Positions 23,049 to 32,339 of a stretch of DNA of 64,000 nucleotides are shown here, piece by piece. The notes under the pieces were generated by a model, which was not told where the DNA came from, ran no database searches, and saw only the letters and a list, made by a program, of their open reading frames with translations. Source of the stretch: Porphyromonas asaccharolytica DSM 20707 (GTDB taxonomy: Bacteria; Bacteroidota; Bacteroidia; Bacteroidales; Porphyromonadaceae); assembly GCF_000212375.1 (NCBI RefSeq), contig NC_015501.1, positions 868,001-932,000 of the forward strand. The letters run 5' to 3'. Every line of letters starts with the position of its first letter. The stretch's first letter is position 1. A program made the position numbers and the translations under genes.

Positions 23049-23708
23049 ATGACGCTCGACGAACGCTATCGCTTGGCGCTGGAAGGGCTTGCTCAGCTCT
23101 ATCCCAATGCCGATACGGAGCTGATCTACCACGACCCCTTTAGTCTACTTGTAGCGGTCGTCCTTTCGGCACAGTGCACCGACAAGCGGGTCAATATGGT
23201 GACGCCACAACTTATGGCGCACTACCCGACGCCCGAAGCGATGGCGCGTGCCTCGGTCGATGATCTGCTAGCCTTCATGGGGAGTGTCAGCTATCCAAAC
23301 AATAAGGCGAAGCATCTCATCGGACTCTCCGAGCGGATCACGCAGAAGCATCACGGCATAGTCCCCTCAACGCGTGAAGAGCTAGAAGCGCTCCCAGGCG
23401 TAGGACGCAAGAGTGCCAGCGTCATGCTAGCTGTCTGCTTTGAGACGCCAGCTATGCCGGTCGATACACACGTTTATCGTGTGGCTAAGCGCATCGGTCT
23501 TGCCTCCTCACGCGCCACCACGCCTCTAGCGGTCGAGCAAGCGCTCGTCAAGCGTATCCCTCAGGCGCAGCTCATACGTGCGCATCATCAGCTCATCTTG
23601 CTAGGACGTTATATCTGCAAGGCGCGCAAGCCACTCTGCGCAGAGTGTACGCTCCACGCTTGCTGTCGCCACTACGCCGTAGCTGCCAAAAAGCAATCGG
23701 TCGGCTAA
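23049..23708 (+). CDS. nth: Endonuclease III (DNA glycosylase/AP lyase)
   Basis: This 219-aa base-excision repair enzyme removes oxidised pyrimidines. The helix-hairpin-helix is LPGVGRKSASVML near residues 114-126, with catalytic Lys in GRKSA and Asp in PVDTHVYRVAKRIGL near 136. The four-cysteine [4Fe-4S] loop C-x6-C-x2-C-x5-C (CKARKPLCAECTLHAC) is near 190-206. The length is normal. It lies 15 bp after pheS and is followed by a good terminator. Confidence 0.95.
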   Translation: MTLDERYRLALEGLAQLYPNADTELIYHDPFSLLVAVVLSAQCTDKRVNMVTPQLMAHYPTPEAMARASVDDLLAFMGSVSYPNNKAKHLIGLSERITQKHHGIVPSTREELEALPGVGRKSASVMLAVCFETPAMPVDTHVYRVAKRIGLASSRATTPLAVEQALVKRIPQAQLIRAHHQLILLGRYICKARKPLCAECTLHACCRHYAVAAKKQSVG

Positions 23709-23764
23709 CAATAAACCGTCAAACGGGTTAGCTTGCTAACCTAACCGAGTCCAAAGCCTATCTC

Positions 23765-23788
23765 GTCTAGACCTAACCAAGTCTAGAC
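23765..23788 (+). terminator. Rho-independent terminator of pheS-nth
   Basis: GTCTAGAC (23765-23772) pairs with a second GTCTAGAC (23781-23788) across an 8-nt loop, followed by TTCTTTTTTC. It is about 55 bp after the nth stop. Confidence 0.8.
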
Positions 23789-23822
23789 TTCTTTTTTCTG
23801 TTTCCCTCTATAGATCCCTCTG

Positions 23823-23858
23823 TACAGCCAGTAGCACTGACGCGTGTTGCTGGCTGTA
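23823..23858 (-). terminator. Terminator-like hairpin after prfA
   Basis: TACAGCCAG (23823-23831) pairs with CTGGCTGTA (23850-23858), extendable with a mismatch. It lies 7 bp beyond the prfA stop on the minus strand, facing the nth terminator. No strong T tract. Confidence 0.45.
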
Positions 23859-23865
23859 TGTCTGT

Positions 23866-24972
23866 TTAGAGTGTTGCCTCTTTGAGGCGCTCGGTATTCT
23901 CTGCGACGATGAGGGCGTCGATGATCGGCTGTAGGTCACCGCCGAGTACGCCTGGCAAGTTGTGCACCGTCAGACCGATGCGGTGATCGGTGACACGACC
24001 CTGCGGAAAGTTGTAGGTGCGGATCTTGGCCGAACGGTCGCCCGTCGAGACCATCGTCTTACGACGTGAAGCTATCTCATCGATATACTTCTGATGCTCC
24101 TTATCGTAGATGAAAGTGCGAAGCCGAGACAGCGCACGCTCCTTATTCTTCGGCTGGTCACGCGTCTCGGTACACTCGATCGTTATGTCCTCTACGACAC
24201 CTGTGTTGGGGTTGCGCCACGGATAGTGCAGGCGCACGCCCGACTCCACCTTGTTGACATTCTGTCCACCAGCACCGCTAGAGCGAAATGTGTCCCACTT
24301 GATCTCTCCCTCGTTGATGTTTACCTCAAACTTGTCAGCCTCAGGCAGTACCGCCACGGTCGCTGCCGAGGTGTGGATACGTCCCTGCGTCTCCGTCTGC
24401 GGGACACGCTGCACACGATGCACGCCACTCTCATACTTGAGCGTACCGTAGACACCCGTACCTGTGACATTGAGGACAATTTCTTTATAGCCTCCTGTAC
24501 CTCCTTCTGTGTAGCTGCTGACGGTGACATTCCATCCCTTGGTCTCGCAGTAGCGCGAGTACATACGGAAGAGGTCACCCGCAAAGAGCGCCGCCTCGTC
24601 ACCGCCCGTGCCAGCGCGTAGCTCCAGGATAGCGTTCTTGTCATCTTCAGGGTCATTCGGTAGGAGGAGCAGCTTGATCTCCTCCTCCATTTTGGGAATC
24701 TCTTCCTTAGCCTCAGCGAGCAGTTCGCGCGCCATCGCTTTTAGCTCCTCATCGCTATCGGTATCTTGGAGCGTACTCTCAGCCTCCTCCTGCTGTGTCA
24801 GGAGCTGCTTGTACTGCCCGCCAGCCTTGAGGATCTCCCCCAGGTGGGTGTACTCTTTGCTCAGGGTGGCAAAGCGTCTGCCATCGGCGATGACATTAGG
24901 GTCTGTGATCAAAGTCTCTAGCTCCTCGTGGCGTGCCACCAGAGCCTCTATGCGGTTGAGTAGATTGTTCAT
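23866..24972 (-). CDS. prfA: Peptide chain release factor 1
   Basis: This 368-aa class I release factor recognises UAA/UAG and triggers peptide release. The catalytic GGQ motif is in RSSGAGGQNVNKVES near residue 235. The codon-recognition region has a PxT-type motif just before it (RIHTSAATVAVLPE). The N-terminal helical domain (RIEALVARHEELETLI) is normal. No internal frameshift is present, unlike many prfB genes. It lies 31 bp downstream of purM on the same strand, and so is probably cotranscribed. Confidence 0.95.
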   Translation of the reverse strand: MNNLLNRIEALVARHEELETLITDPNVIADGRRFATLSKEYTHLGEILKAGGQYKQLLTQQEEAESTLQDTDSDEELKAMARELLAEAKEEIPKMEEEIKLLLLPNDPEDDKNAILELRAGTGGDEAALFAGDLFRMYSRYCETKGWNVTVSSYTEGGTGGYKEIVLNVTGTGVYGTLKYESGVHRVQRVPQTETQGRIHTSAATVAVLPEADKFEVNINEGEIKWDTFRSSGAGGQNVNKVESGVRLHYPWRNPNTGVVEDITIECTETRDQPKNKERALSRLRTFIYDKEHQKYIDEIASRRKTMVSTGDRSAKIRTYNFPQGRVTDHRIGLTVHNLPGVLGGDLQPIIDALIVAENTERLKEATL

Positions 24973-25003
24973 ATAGGTCTGCTAAGTGATGTAAGGTCAA
25001 GGG

Positions 25004-26164
25004 CTATCGCTCCACCGTGCCAAACGGCGTAACGAGTGTCAGGCGGTTCTGGTCGGCCGCCTCGACACGACCGATGATCTGCGCATCGATGTTGAAGTGT
25101 CGAGCCACTGCAATAGCCTCTTCTGCCTGCTCGGCGGGCATGTAAGCCTCTAGGCGATGCCCCATGTTGAAGACTTGATACAGCTCCGCAGCGTCGGCTC
25201 CACTTTCCTCGGCAATCATCTGGAAGAGCGGAGGGACAGGGAGCAGATGGTCCTTGATAATATGTTTGTTGGTGACGAAGTTCATCACCTTGGTCTGTGC
25301 GCCCCCTGTACAGTGGATCAGTCCATGTATGGCGGGTCTCATCTCTTTGAGCAACTTCGCTACAAGCGGGGCGTAGGTACGTGTGGGGGAGAGGATCAGT
25401 TCGCCGACTGTCAGTCCCGTCCCTGGTACCTCAGCAAGTAGCTCACGGCTACCACTGTAAACCAAGTCATCAGGTACAGCGGGGTCGTAGCTCTCGGGGA
25501 ATTTCTCAGCGAGTGTGTGAGAGAGGATGTCGTGTCGTGCAGAGGTAAGCCCGTTGCTCCCCATACCGCCATTGTAACGCTCCTCGTAGGTTGCCTGTCC
25601 ATAGGAGGCGAAGCCAACGATCACGTCTCCGTCAGCGATGTGCGCATTGTCGATGATGTCGCTCCGACGCATACGGCAGGTCACGGTGCTGTCTACGATG
25701 ATCGTACGGACTAGGTCGCCCACGTCCGCTGTCTCGCCACCAGTAAGGTAGATCTCCACCCCGAGATCGCGCATCTGCGATAAGATCTCTTCGGTCCCGT
25801 TGATGACCGCTCCGATCACTTCTCCAGGGATGAGCTGCTTGTTACGTCCGATGGTCGAGGAGAGGAGCATTCCTGAGGTAGCTCCCACGCAGAGGAGGTC
25901 GTCGAGGTTCATCACGATCGCATCCTGAGCAATGCCTCGCCACACGGAGAGGTCGCCCGTCTCTCGCCAGTAGATATAGGCTAGCGAAGACTTCGTGCCC
26001 GCTCCATCGGCATGCATGATATTGCAATAGTCGGGATCCCCGCCCAGTATGTCAGGGAGTATCTTGCAAAAGGCTTGCGGGTAGAGCCCCTTGTCTATGT
26101 GAGCAATAGCCTTGTGTACATCTTCTTTTGCGGCAGAAACGCCACGGCGCATATATCGGTTCAT
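25004..26164 (-). CDS. purM: Phosphoribosylformylglycinamidine cyclo-ligase (AIR synthase)
   Basis: This 386-aa enzyme closes the imidazole ring of AIR using ATP in purine synthesis. The PurM fold motifs are visible: HADGAGTKSSLAYIYW near residue 50, MNLDDLLCVGATSGMLLSS near 85, LTGGETADVGD near 140 and the C-terminal FNMGHRLEAYMP. It is the longer Bacteroidota form. The start used is MNRYMRRGVS; the second Met (MRRGVSAAKEDV) is also possible. prfA follows 31 bp downstream. Confidence 0.93.
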   Translation of the reverse strand: MNRYMRRGVSAAKEDVHKAIAHIDKGLYPQAFCKILPDILGGDPDYCNIMHADGAGTKSSLAYIYWRETGDLSVWRGIAQDAIVMNLDDLLCVGATSGMLLSSTIGRNKQLIPGEVIGAVINGTEEILSQMRDLGVEIYLTGGETADVGDLVRTIIVDSTVTCRMRRSDIIDNAHIADGDVIVGFASYGQATYEERYNGGMGSNGLTSARHDILSHTLAEKFPESYDPAVPDDLVYSGSRELLAEVPGTGLTVGELILSPTRTYAPLVAKLLKEMRPAIHGLIHCTGGAQTKVMNFVTNKHIIKDHLLPVPPLFQMIAEESGADAAELYQVFNMGHRLEAYMPAEQAEEAIAVARHFNIDAQIIGRVEAADQNRLTLVTPFGTVER

Positions 26165-26171
26165 AGAGACC

Positions 26172-26220
26172 TTAGAGGTTAGAAGTTAGACCTTAGAGTT
26201 TAGGAGTTAGAGTTTAGCGG
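26172..26220. repeat. 7-bp tandem repeat, seven TTAGNNN units
   Basis: The units are TTAGAGG, TTAGAAG, TTAGACC, TTAGAGT, TTAGGAG, TTAGAGT and TTAGCGG. The array fills the gap between purM and the next gene and runs over the stop codon of the glucosaminidase gene (26214-26216). Related heptads adjoin repeat copies A and C (2811-2838, 45832-45852). Confidence 0.85.
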
Positions 26221-27155
26221 AGTCGGAGTACGTCGCCCTCCTCGGGGACGTAGTCGTAGTCTAGATGGTTCATACGATAGAGACGAGCCAGGCGTATGCC
26301 GTAGCGCTGGGATATGTCGTGCATCGACTCACCCACCCGCACCACATGGTCAGGGTAGTCTGGCGTGGCGCGCTTGTTCTTGCGCTCTAGGTAGATCACA
26401 TCTCCAGCCTGAATGGGGAAGTCTACCGGCATATCGTTGTAGTTTGCTAAGCGCTTGAGACTTATGCCCATCTCGCGAGCGATCGACTCGAGCGAGTCTC
26501 CCTCGTTGGCGAGTACATATAGGAGTCCATAGCTGAAGTATCCCTCATGCGTGAGCCGCATCTCGGGGTCATCGTCAGAGGGTGTGTAAGATGGTGCCGG
26601 GCGTCCCGACATCCAGCGCGGATAGCGTCCACGATCCAGCTCGTAGAGCTCGTACTGCTCGATCACCTTGATGAGCATGTTGGCGTAGCCCTTGTTCGTT
26701 GCATAGCCACACTGCTGTAGTCCCTTAGCCCAAGCCTGATAGTCCGTGATGTGGTAGGTGTATAGTACTTGGTATCGTGGCTGCTTGAGGAAGTTGGAGT
26801 GATCCTCATAGGAGTCTCCCACGGAGCGGTACTTGCGAAAGCACTCCCCCTTGAGGTCATCATCGGCATAGATACGCTGTCCCTGCCAAGCACGGTGACA
26901 CTTGATGCCAAAGTGATTATTACCTTCACGCGCCAGCCTACTAGATCCAGCAGCCGTCTCGATCAGCCCTTGTGCCATGGTGATACTGGCGGGGATCTTG
27001 TGACGCTTCATCTGGCGTATGCACTCATCGGCATAGGTACGTATGTAGGTCTGGTAGCGCGGATCCATAGGCGCCTGCCCCCATGCAGTCGTGCAGAGCA
27101 AAAGCAGACAGACTATCGAGAGCAGAGAGCGTGACAAATCGGTAAGGAGCTTCAT
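26214..27155 (-). CDS. Secreted glucosaminidase (GH73-like) with LysM domains
   Basis: The start chosen is the ATG at 27155 (313 aa). It gives a signal peptide MKLLTDLSRSLLSIVCLLLLC-TTAWGQ (residues 1-26), whereas the longer frame to 27296 runs through the promoter box. Residues 35-180 form the mannosyl-glycoprotein endo-beta-N-acetylglucosaminidase-like domain (ITMAQGLIETAAGSSRLARE with the catalytic Glu, NNHFGIKCH, YEDHSNFL). Two LysM-type modules follow (ANEGDSLESIAREMGISLKRL; VRVGESMHDISQRYGIRLARL). It is predicted to cleave peptidoglycan in the periplasm or at the surface. The stop codon lies inside a 7-bp tandem repeat. Confidence 0.88.
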   Translation of the reverse strand: MKLLTDLSRSLLSIVCLLLLCTTAWGQAPMDPRYQTYIRTYADECIRQMKRHKIPASITMAQGLIETAAGSSRLAREGNNHFGIKCHRAWQGQRIYADDDLKGECFRKYRSVGDSYEDHSNFLKQPRYQVLYTYHITDYQAWAKGLQQCGYATNKGYANMLIKVIEQYELYELDRGRYPRWMSGRPAPSYTPSDDDPEMRLTHEGYFSYGLLYVLANEGDSLESIAREMGISLKRLANYNDMPVDFPIQAGDVIYLERKNKRATPDYPDHVVRVGESMHDISQRYGIRLARLYRMNHLDYDYVPEEGDVLRLR

Positions 27156-27241
27156 AGGGCTTAATTCTAGAGGTGTGTAGCTAAGCATCAGGGACTCCCC
27201 GCTTTGGGGAGTTGGTAGGGCAGTAAGAGCCACTTGAGTTA

Positions 27242-27249
27242 CAAAGGTA
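27242..27249 (-). promoter_or_regulatory. -7 box of the glucosaminidase gene
   Basis: CAAAGGTA reads TACCTTTG on the minus strand, 87 bp upstream of the ATG at 27155. Its position inside the longer open frame decides against the start at 27296. Confidence 0.6.
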
Positions 27250-27370
27250 CTAAATAGATTGGTAGTCACTGATTCGTTTGATAAGATTTGTGGCAAATCG
27301 ATTGGACCGGGGCGACTACTTCTCTAGTCGTTTGCGGTCCGGGATACCTTTTCGTGAGAAGGAGCTAATC

Positions 27371-27537
27371 CCCACGTAGGCATTATCAAATCTCCACGGG
27401 AGAAACAAAAAATCTCCACGTAGGGAAGAAATGAAACTTCGGAAGAATCAAATGATATGTCCGAAGAATTTATCCTCTCCTACGTGGAGAATTTTTGTTT
27501 TCCAGTGCGATATTTGGAAATATCCACGTGGAGATCG
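27371..27537. repeat. Dispersed intergenic palindromic repeat, copy B
   Basis: It lies in the divergent gap (27156-27697) between the glucosaminidase and the ABC-F gene. It has the same modules as copy C in the same order: CCCACGTAGG, TCTCCACGTAGGGAAGAA, then ATGAAACTTCGGAAGAATCA and a diverged second unit (ATGATATGTCCGAAGAAT), then TACGTGGAGAATTTTTG and ATCCACGTGGAGAT. It is more diverged than A and C, and the adjoining TTAGNNN heptads are absent. Confidence 0.7.
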
Positions 27538-27581
27538 GAGTAATCGGTGGCGACGATGAGGTGTCACGCCTCAAAAATGTG

Positions 27582-27589
27582 TACCTTTG
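27582..27589 (+). promoter_or_regulatory. -7 box of the ABC-F/ruvX/def gene group
   Basis: TACCTTTG, a perfect TAnnTTTG match, about 110 bp upstream of the ATG at 27698 and just after repeat copy B. Confidence 0.6.
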
Positions 27590-27688
27590 TGCAGATTAGC
27601 CCATCTCTATGTGCAGCCCGCCTATGGGTAGGGCTGGCGATGAGGCTGCGATGGGCTCGTTCCCTTATCAGATCAAGACAGAAGATAG

Positions 27689-29320
<1,632 letters not shown>

Positions 29321-29335
29321 AGAGACCACACGCCT

Positions 29336-29761
29336 ATGGCTCGTATCCTCGCTATCGACTACGGCACGAAGCGCACGGGGCTGGCGGTGACCGATCCGCT
29401 ACAGATCACTCCAGGGGCGCTCGACACGGTGCCTACGCATCAGCTCCTCAACTATCTGGCGGACTACCTGGGACGTGAGAAGGTGGAGACGATCGTCCTC
29501 GGCAAGCCGACACAGATGGACGCAACGCCCTCGGCGACGTGGCAGGCAATACAAGCTTTGGCTAAGAAGCTGCAACATCTCTATCCTCAGATACGTCTAG
29601 AGTATGTGGACGAGCGCTTTACCTCTGTCTTGGCGCAGCAGACGATCCGCGAGGCGGGTATCGGCAAGCAGCGCAGACAGCGGGACAAAGGGCTGGTGGA
29701 TCGAGTCAGTGCGACCATTATCTTACAGAGCTATCTGGAGAGCTTGAGTATGCTTCACTAA
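29336..29761 (+). CDS. ruvX: RuvX/YqgF, RNase H-fold nuclease (pre-16S rRNA processing / Holliday junction resolvase-like)
   Basis: This 141-aa protein has the family motifs IDYGTKRTGLAVTD (first Asp, residues 7-20), IVLGKP near 58, YVDERFTS near 98 and the C-terminal DRVSATIILQSYL with the last Asp. Members process the 5' end of 16S rRNA in E. coli and were earlier annotated as Holliday junction resolvases. It sits in a cotranscribed run ABC-F, ruvX, def, TPR protein, ABC-F, exporter with short gaps. Confidence 0.93.
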   Translation: MARILAIDYGTKRTGLAVTDPLQITPGALDTVPTHQLLNYLADYLGREKVETIVLGKPTQMDATPSATWQAIQALAKKLQHLYPQIRLEYVDERFTSVLAQQTIREAGIGKQRRQRDKGLVDRVSATIILQSYLESLSMLH

Positions 29762-29787
29762 AAACAGAAAATTAACCGTTCACTCTT

Positions 29788-30354
29788 ATGGCTAAGACCT
29801 TACCTATATACCTTTACGGACACCCTGTGCTTCGCAATATGAGCGAGGATATAACGCCTGACTACCCGAACCTCTCAGAGCTGATCGCTGACATGTGGCA
29901 GACGATGTATGAGAGCGATGGCGTCGGACTGGCGGCTCCCCAGATCGGGCGCAACATACGTCTGCAGGTGATCGACGCAACGCCTCTTGCTGAGGAGTAC
30001 CCTGAGTGTGCCCAGCTCAAGCTGGTTATGATCAATGCGCATATGCAGTCTCTGAGCGAGGAGACCTGTTCGGAGCCTGAGGGTTGTCTGAGCTTGCCGG
30101 GCATTAACGAGCGGGTCGTACGACCGGAGTCGATCGTGGTGGACTATATGAATGAGCAGTTTGAGCCACAGCATCTAGAACTCTCGGGCTTTGCTGCTCG
30201 GGTGGTGCAGCATGAGTATGATCATCTAGATGGCAAGCTCTTTGTAGATCATATCTCAGCGATGCGCAAGCGTATGATCAAGAAGAAGCTACAGCATATA
30301 GCTGAAGGGCGGGTACGTGTCGACTACCCTGTGATGCGCAATCCGATACATTAG
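29788..30354 (+). CDS. def: Peptide deformylase
   Basis: This 188-aa metalloenzyme removes the N-terminal formyl group from nascent proteins. All three motifs are present: [10 protein letters not shown] near residue 45, EGCLSLPGI near 106 (Cys ligand), and QHEYDHLDG near 148 (two His ligands and catalytic Glu). The start [16 protein letters not shown] is typical. It lies 26 bp after ruvX and 5 bp before the TPR protein gene. Confidence 0.96.
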   Translation: MAKTLPIYLYGHPVLRNMSEDITPDYPNLSELIADMWQTMYESDGVGLAAPQIGRNIRLQVIDATPLAEEYPECAQLKLVMINAHMQSLSEETCSEPEGCLSLPGINERVVRPESIVVDYMNEQFEPQHLELSGFAARVVQHEYDHLDGKLFVDHISAMRKRMIKKKLQHIAEGRVRVDYPVMRNPIH

Positions 30355-30359
30355 CCCGT

Positions 30360-32339
30360 ATGCGTCCGTTACTACGATCACTCTCTCTGCTGCTCTGCAC
30401 GCTCTGTGTGTGGAGTGCTACGCTTTGGTCGCAGATAGATACGGAGCGGGTGATGACGATCGGGCGCAATGCGATAGGCTTCAAGGATTATGTGGTCGCT
30501 ATCGAGCACTTTAACCAAGTGATCGAGGTGGCGCCCACGATGGCAGACCCGTATTACTACAGAGCTTTTGCCAAGCTTATGCTGGGCGACTATGCGGGTG
30601 CCGAGCGAGACGCAACGCTGTGCATCGAGCGCAACCCTTTCCTCTCTAGAGCCTACATGGTACGGGGGGCGGCACGGCACAATCTGCAGCACTATGCGGA
30701 GGCAGCGACTGACTATGCGCAAGCGCTCAAGATCACGCCTGACGACTTCTACCTCTCGTTCAACTTAGCTGGCTCGCTCTATGGTGCCGAGCAGTATGAG
30801 CGTGCCGACTCGGCAGCGCTCGCCTTGACGCAGCGTCATCCGAAGGAGGCGCGGGGCTACTTCCTCGCAGCGGAGATAGCTTTGCGACGGCAAGACACGG
30901 TCGCGGCGGAGGGACGGATAGCCGAGGGCCTGGCAATAGACTCGCTGAGCGCTGCGCCTTATCGGATGCTCTCGACGATTGCTTACCTGCGGGGAGACTA
31001 CGAGGGGGCACTACGCTACCACGACAAGAGCATAGAGCAGGAGCCTGGCCAAGCTAGCGACTACATCAACCGTGGACTGACACGCTACAAACTCAAGGAG
31101 TATCGTGGCGCTATGGAGGACTACAATCAGGCGCTCCTCCTGACGCCTCATGATGCGGTCGCTCGACACAACCGAGCCTTGCTGCGTATCGAGGTGGGCG
31201 ACCTACAGGGAGCTCGCGAAGATCTGCTAGAGGTGGTGCGGCTGCAGCCGACCAATCTGACGGCACACTTTAACTTAGCTTTGGTACAGACTCAGACGGG
31301 GCAGTACCGTGAGGCGATCGAGACGCTAGACTATATATTAGGACGTCGACCTGAGTTCCTCTCAGGTTACTATCAGCGCTCAGAGGTGAAGCGTCTGCTC
31401 GGGGATGCTGCTGGAGCTGACAGAGACTACTGGTTCGCCTACAAGCTAGAGCGTGGGCAGGTCAAAGCACCCAAGCCAACCATTGCCGACAGCACCGCCT
31501 CGAGTGTAGCTAGCGAAGAACTATACGCACTAGATCATCACGCAGAGCTACAGTCTGCGAGTAGCGACGCGACGCCCTCTTCGATTACTACGGGGAGCAA
31601 TTCGCTACGCGGATCGATCCAAGAGCAAGCCACTTCATCAGAGGCTTGCCCCGCTTACGAGCTGACCTACTTCGTGCAGAAGAGTCACGACAAGCTCTTG
31701 CCTCGCTCCAACTTCTCCGCAGAGCTGGAGGCGTACAACGAGCGCACGGGCTACCAGCCTCGCCTCTTGCTTGCCGTCGGCACGCAGTCGCTAGACAGCA
31801 CGCAGCTTCATGTCGTGCTGGAGGATATAGCACATCTGCAGGCTAGTGAAGCGGAGCAAACGGCCGACTGGCACCTGCGTATGGGGATCGACAAGCTACT
31901 GATGCGAGACATCGGCGAGGCGGTCTCACAGTTCAACGCTTGTCTCGAGCTGGCTCCTCAGCAGCCACTCGCGCTTCTCGCACTGAGCACGGCGCGCCTC
32001 ATGCAGGCAGAGACACTCACAGACGCTAAGCAACAAACGCTCATGTACGACTTAGCGATGCGTCAGCTCACCACCGCCATCGGGCACGCCCCGCAGATAG
32101 GCTATCTCTACTACAACCGTGCGCACCTACACCAGTCGCTGGGACATATGGATCAAGCGATCGCAGACTACACCAAGGCGATCGAACTACTACCCCAAGC
32201 TGGCGAAGCTTACTACAATCGAGCTTTGCTCCTGGAGCAGCAGGGGCAGCATGAGCAGGCGATAGATGACCTGAGCCGTGCAGGCGAGCTGGGCATCTAT
32301 CAGGCTTATTCTCTCATCCACACTATCCAGACACGCTGA
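30360..32339 (+). CDS. Exported tetratricopeptide-repeat protein (659 aa)
   Basis: A signal peptide MRPLLRSLSLLLCTLCVWSA-TLWSQ covers about residues 1-25. About ten TPR units follow in two blocks (residues 30-375 and 500-655), for example AYMVRGAARHNLQHYAEAATDYAQAL and YYNRAHLHQSLGHMDQAIADYTKAI (each given in part: HYAEAATDYAQAL; GHMDQAIADYTKAI). A region of about 120 residues rich in Ser/Ala separates them. TPR arrays bind proteins; no enzyme domain is seen. It is probably periplasmic or outer-membrane associated. Its stop overlaps the next start (TGATG), so it is translationally coupled to the ABC-F gene. Confidence 0.85.
   Translation: MRPLLRSLSLLLCTLCVWSATLWSQIDTERVMTIGRNAIGFKDYVVAIEHFNQVIEVAPTMADPYYYRAFAKLMLGDYAGAERDATLCIERNPFLSRAYMVRGAARHNLQHYAEAATDYAQALKITPDDFYLSFNLAGSLYGAEQYERADSAALALTQRHPKEARGYFLAAEIALRRQDTVAAEGRIAEGLAIDSLSAAPYRMLSTIAYLRGDYEGALRYHDKSIEQEPGQASDYINRGLTRYKLKEYRGAMEDYNQALLLTPHDAVARHNRALLRIEVGDLQGAREDLLEVVRLQPTNLTAHFNLALVQTQTGQYREAIETLDYILGRRPEFLSGYYQRSEVKRLLGDAAGADRDYWFAYKLERGQVKAPKPTIADSTASSVASEELYALDHHAELQSASSDATPSSITTGSNSLRGSIQEQATSSEACPAYELTYFVQKSHDKLLPRSNFSAELEAYNERTGYQPRLLLAVGTQSLDSTQLHVVLEDIAHLQASEAEQTADWHLRMGIDKLLMRDIGEAVSQFNACLELAPQQPLALLALSTARLMQAETLTDAKQQTLMYDLAMRQLTTAIGHAPQIGYLYYNRAHLHQSLGHMDQAIADYTKAIELLPQAGEAYYNRALLLEQQGQHEQAIDDLSRAGELGIYQAYSLIHTIQTR

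Noticed and set aside
27156-27296. Longer N-terminus for the glucosaminidase
   Set aside because: It crosses the TACCTTTG box at 27242-27249 and would hide the signal peptide.
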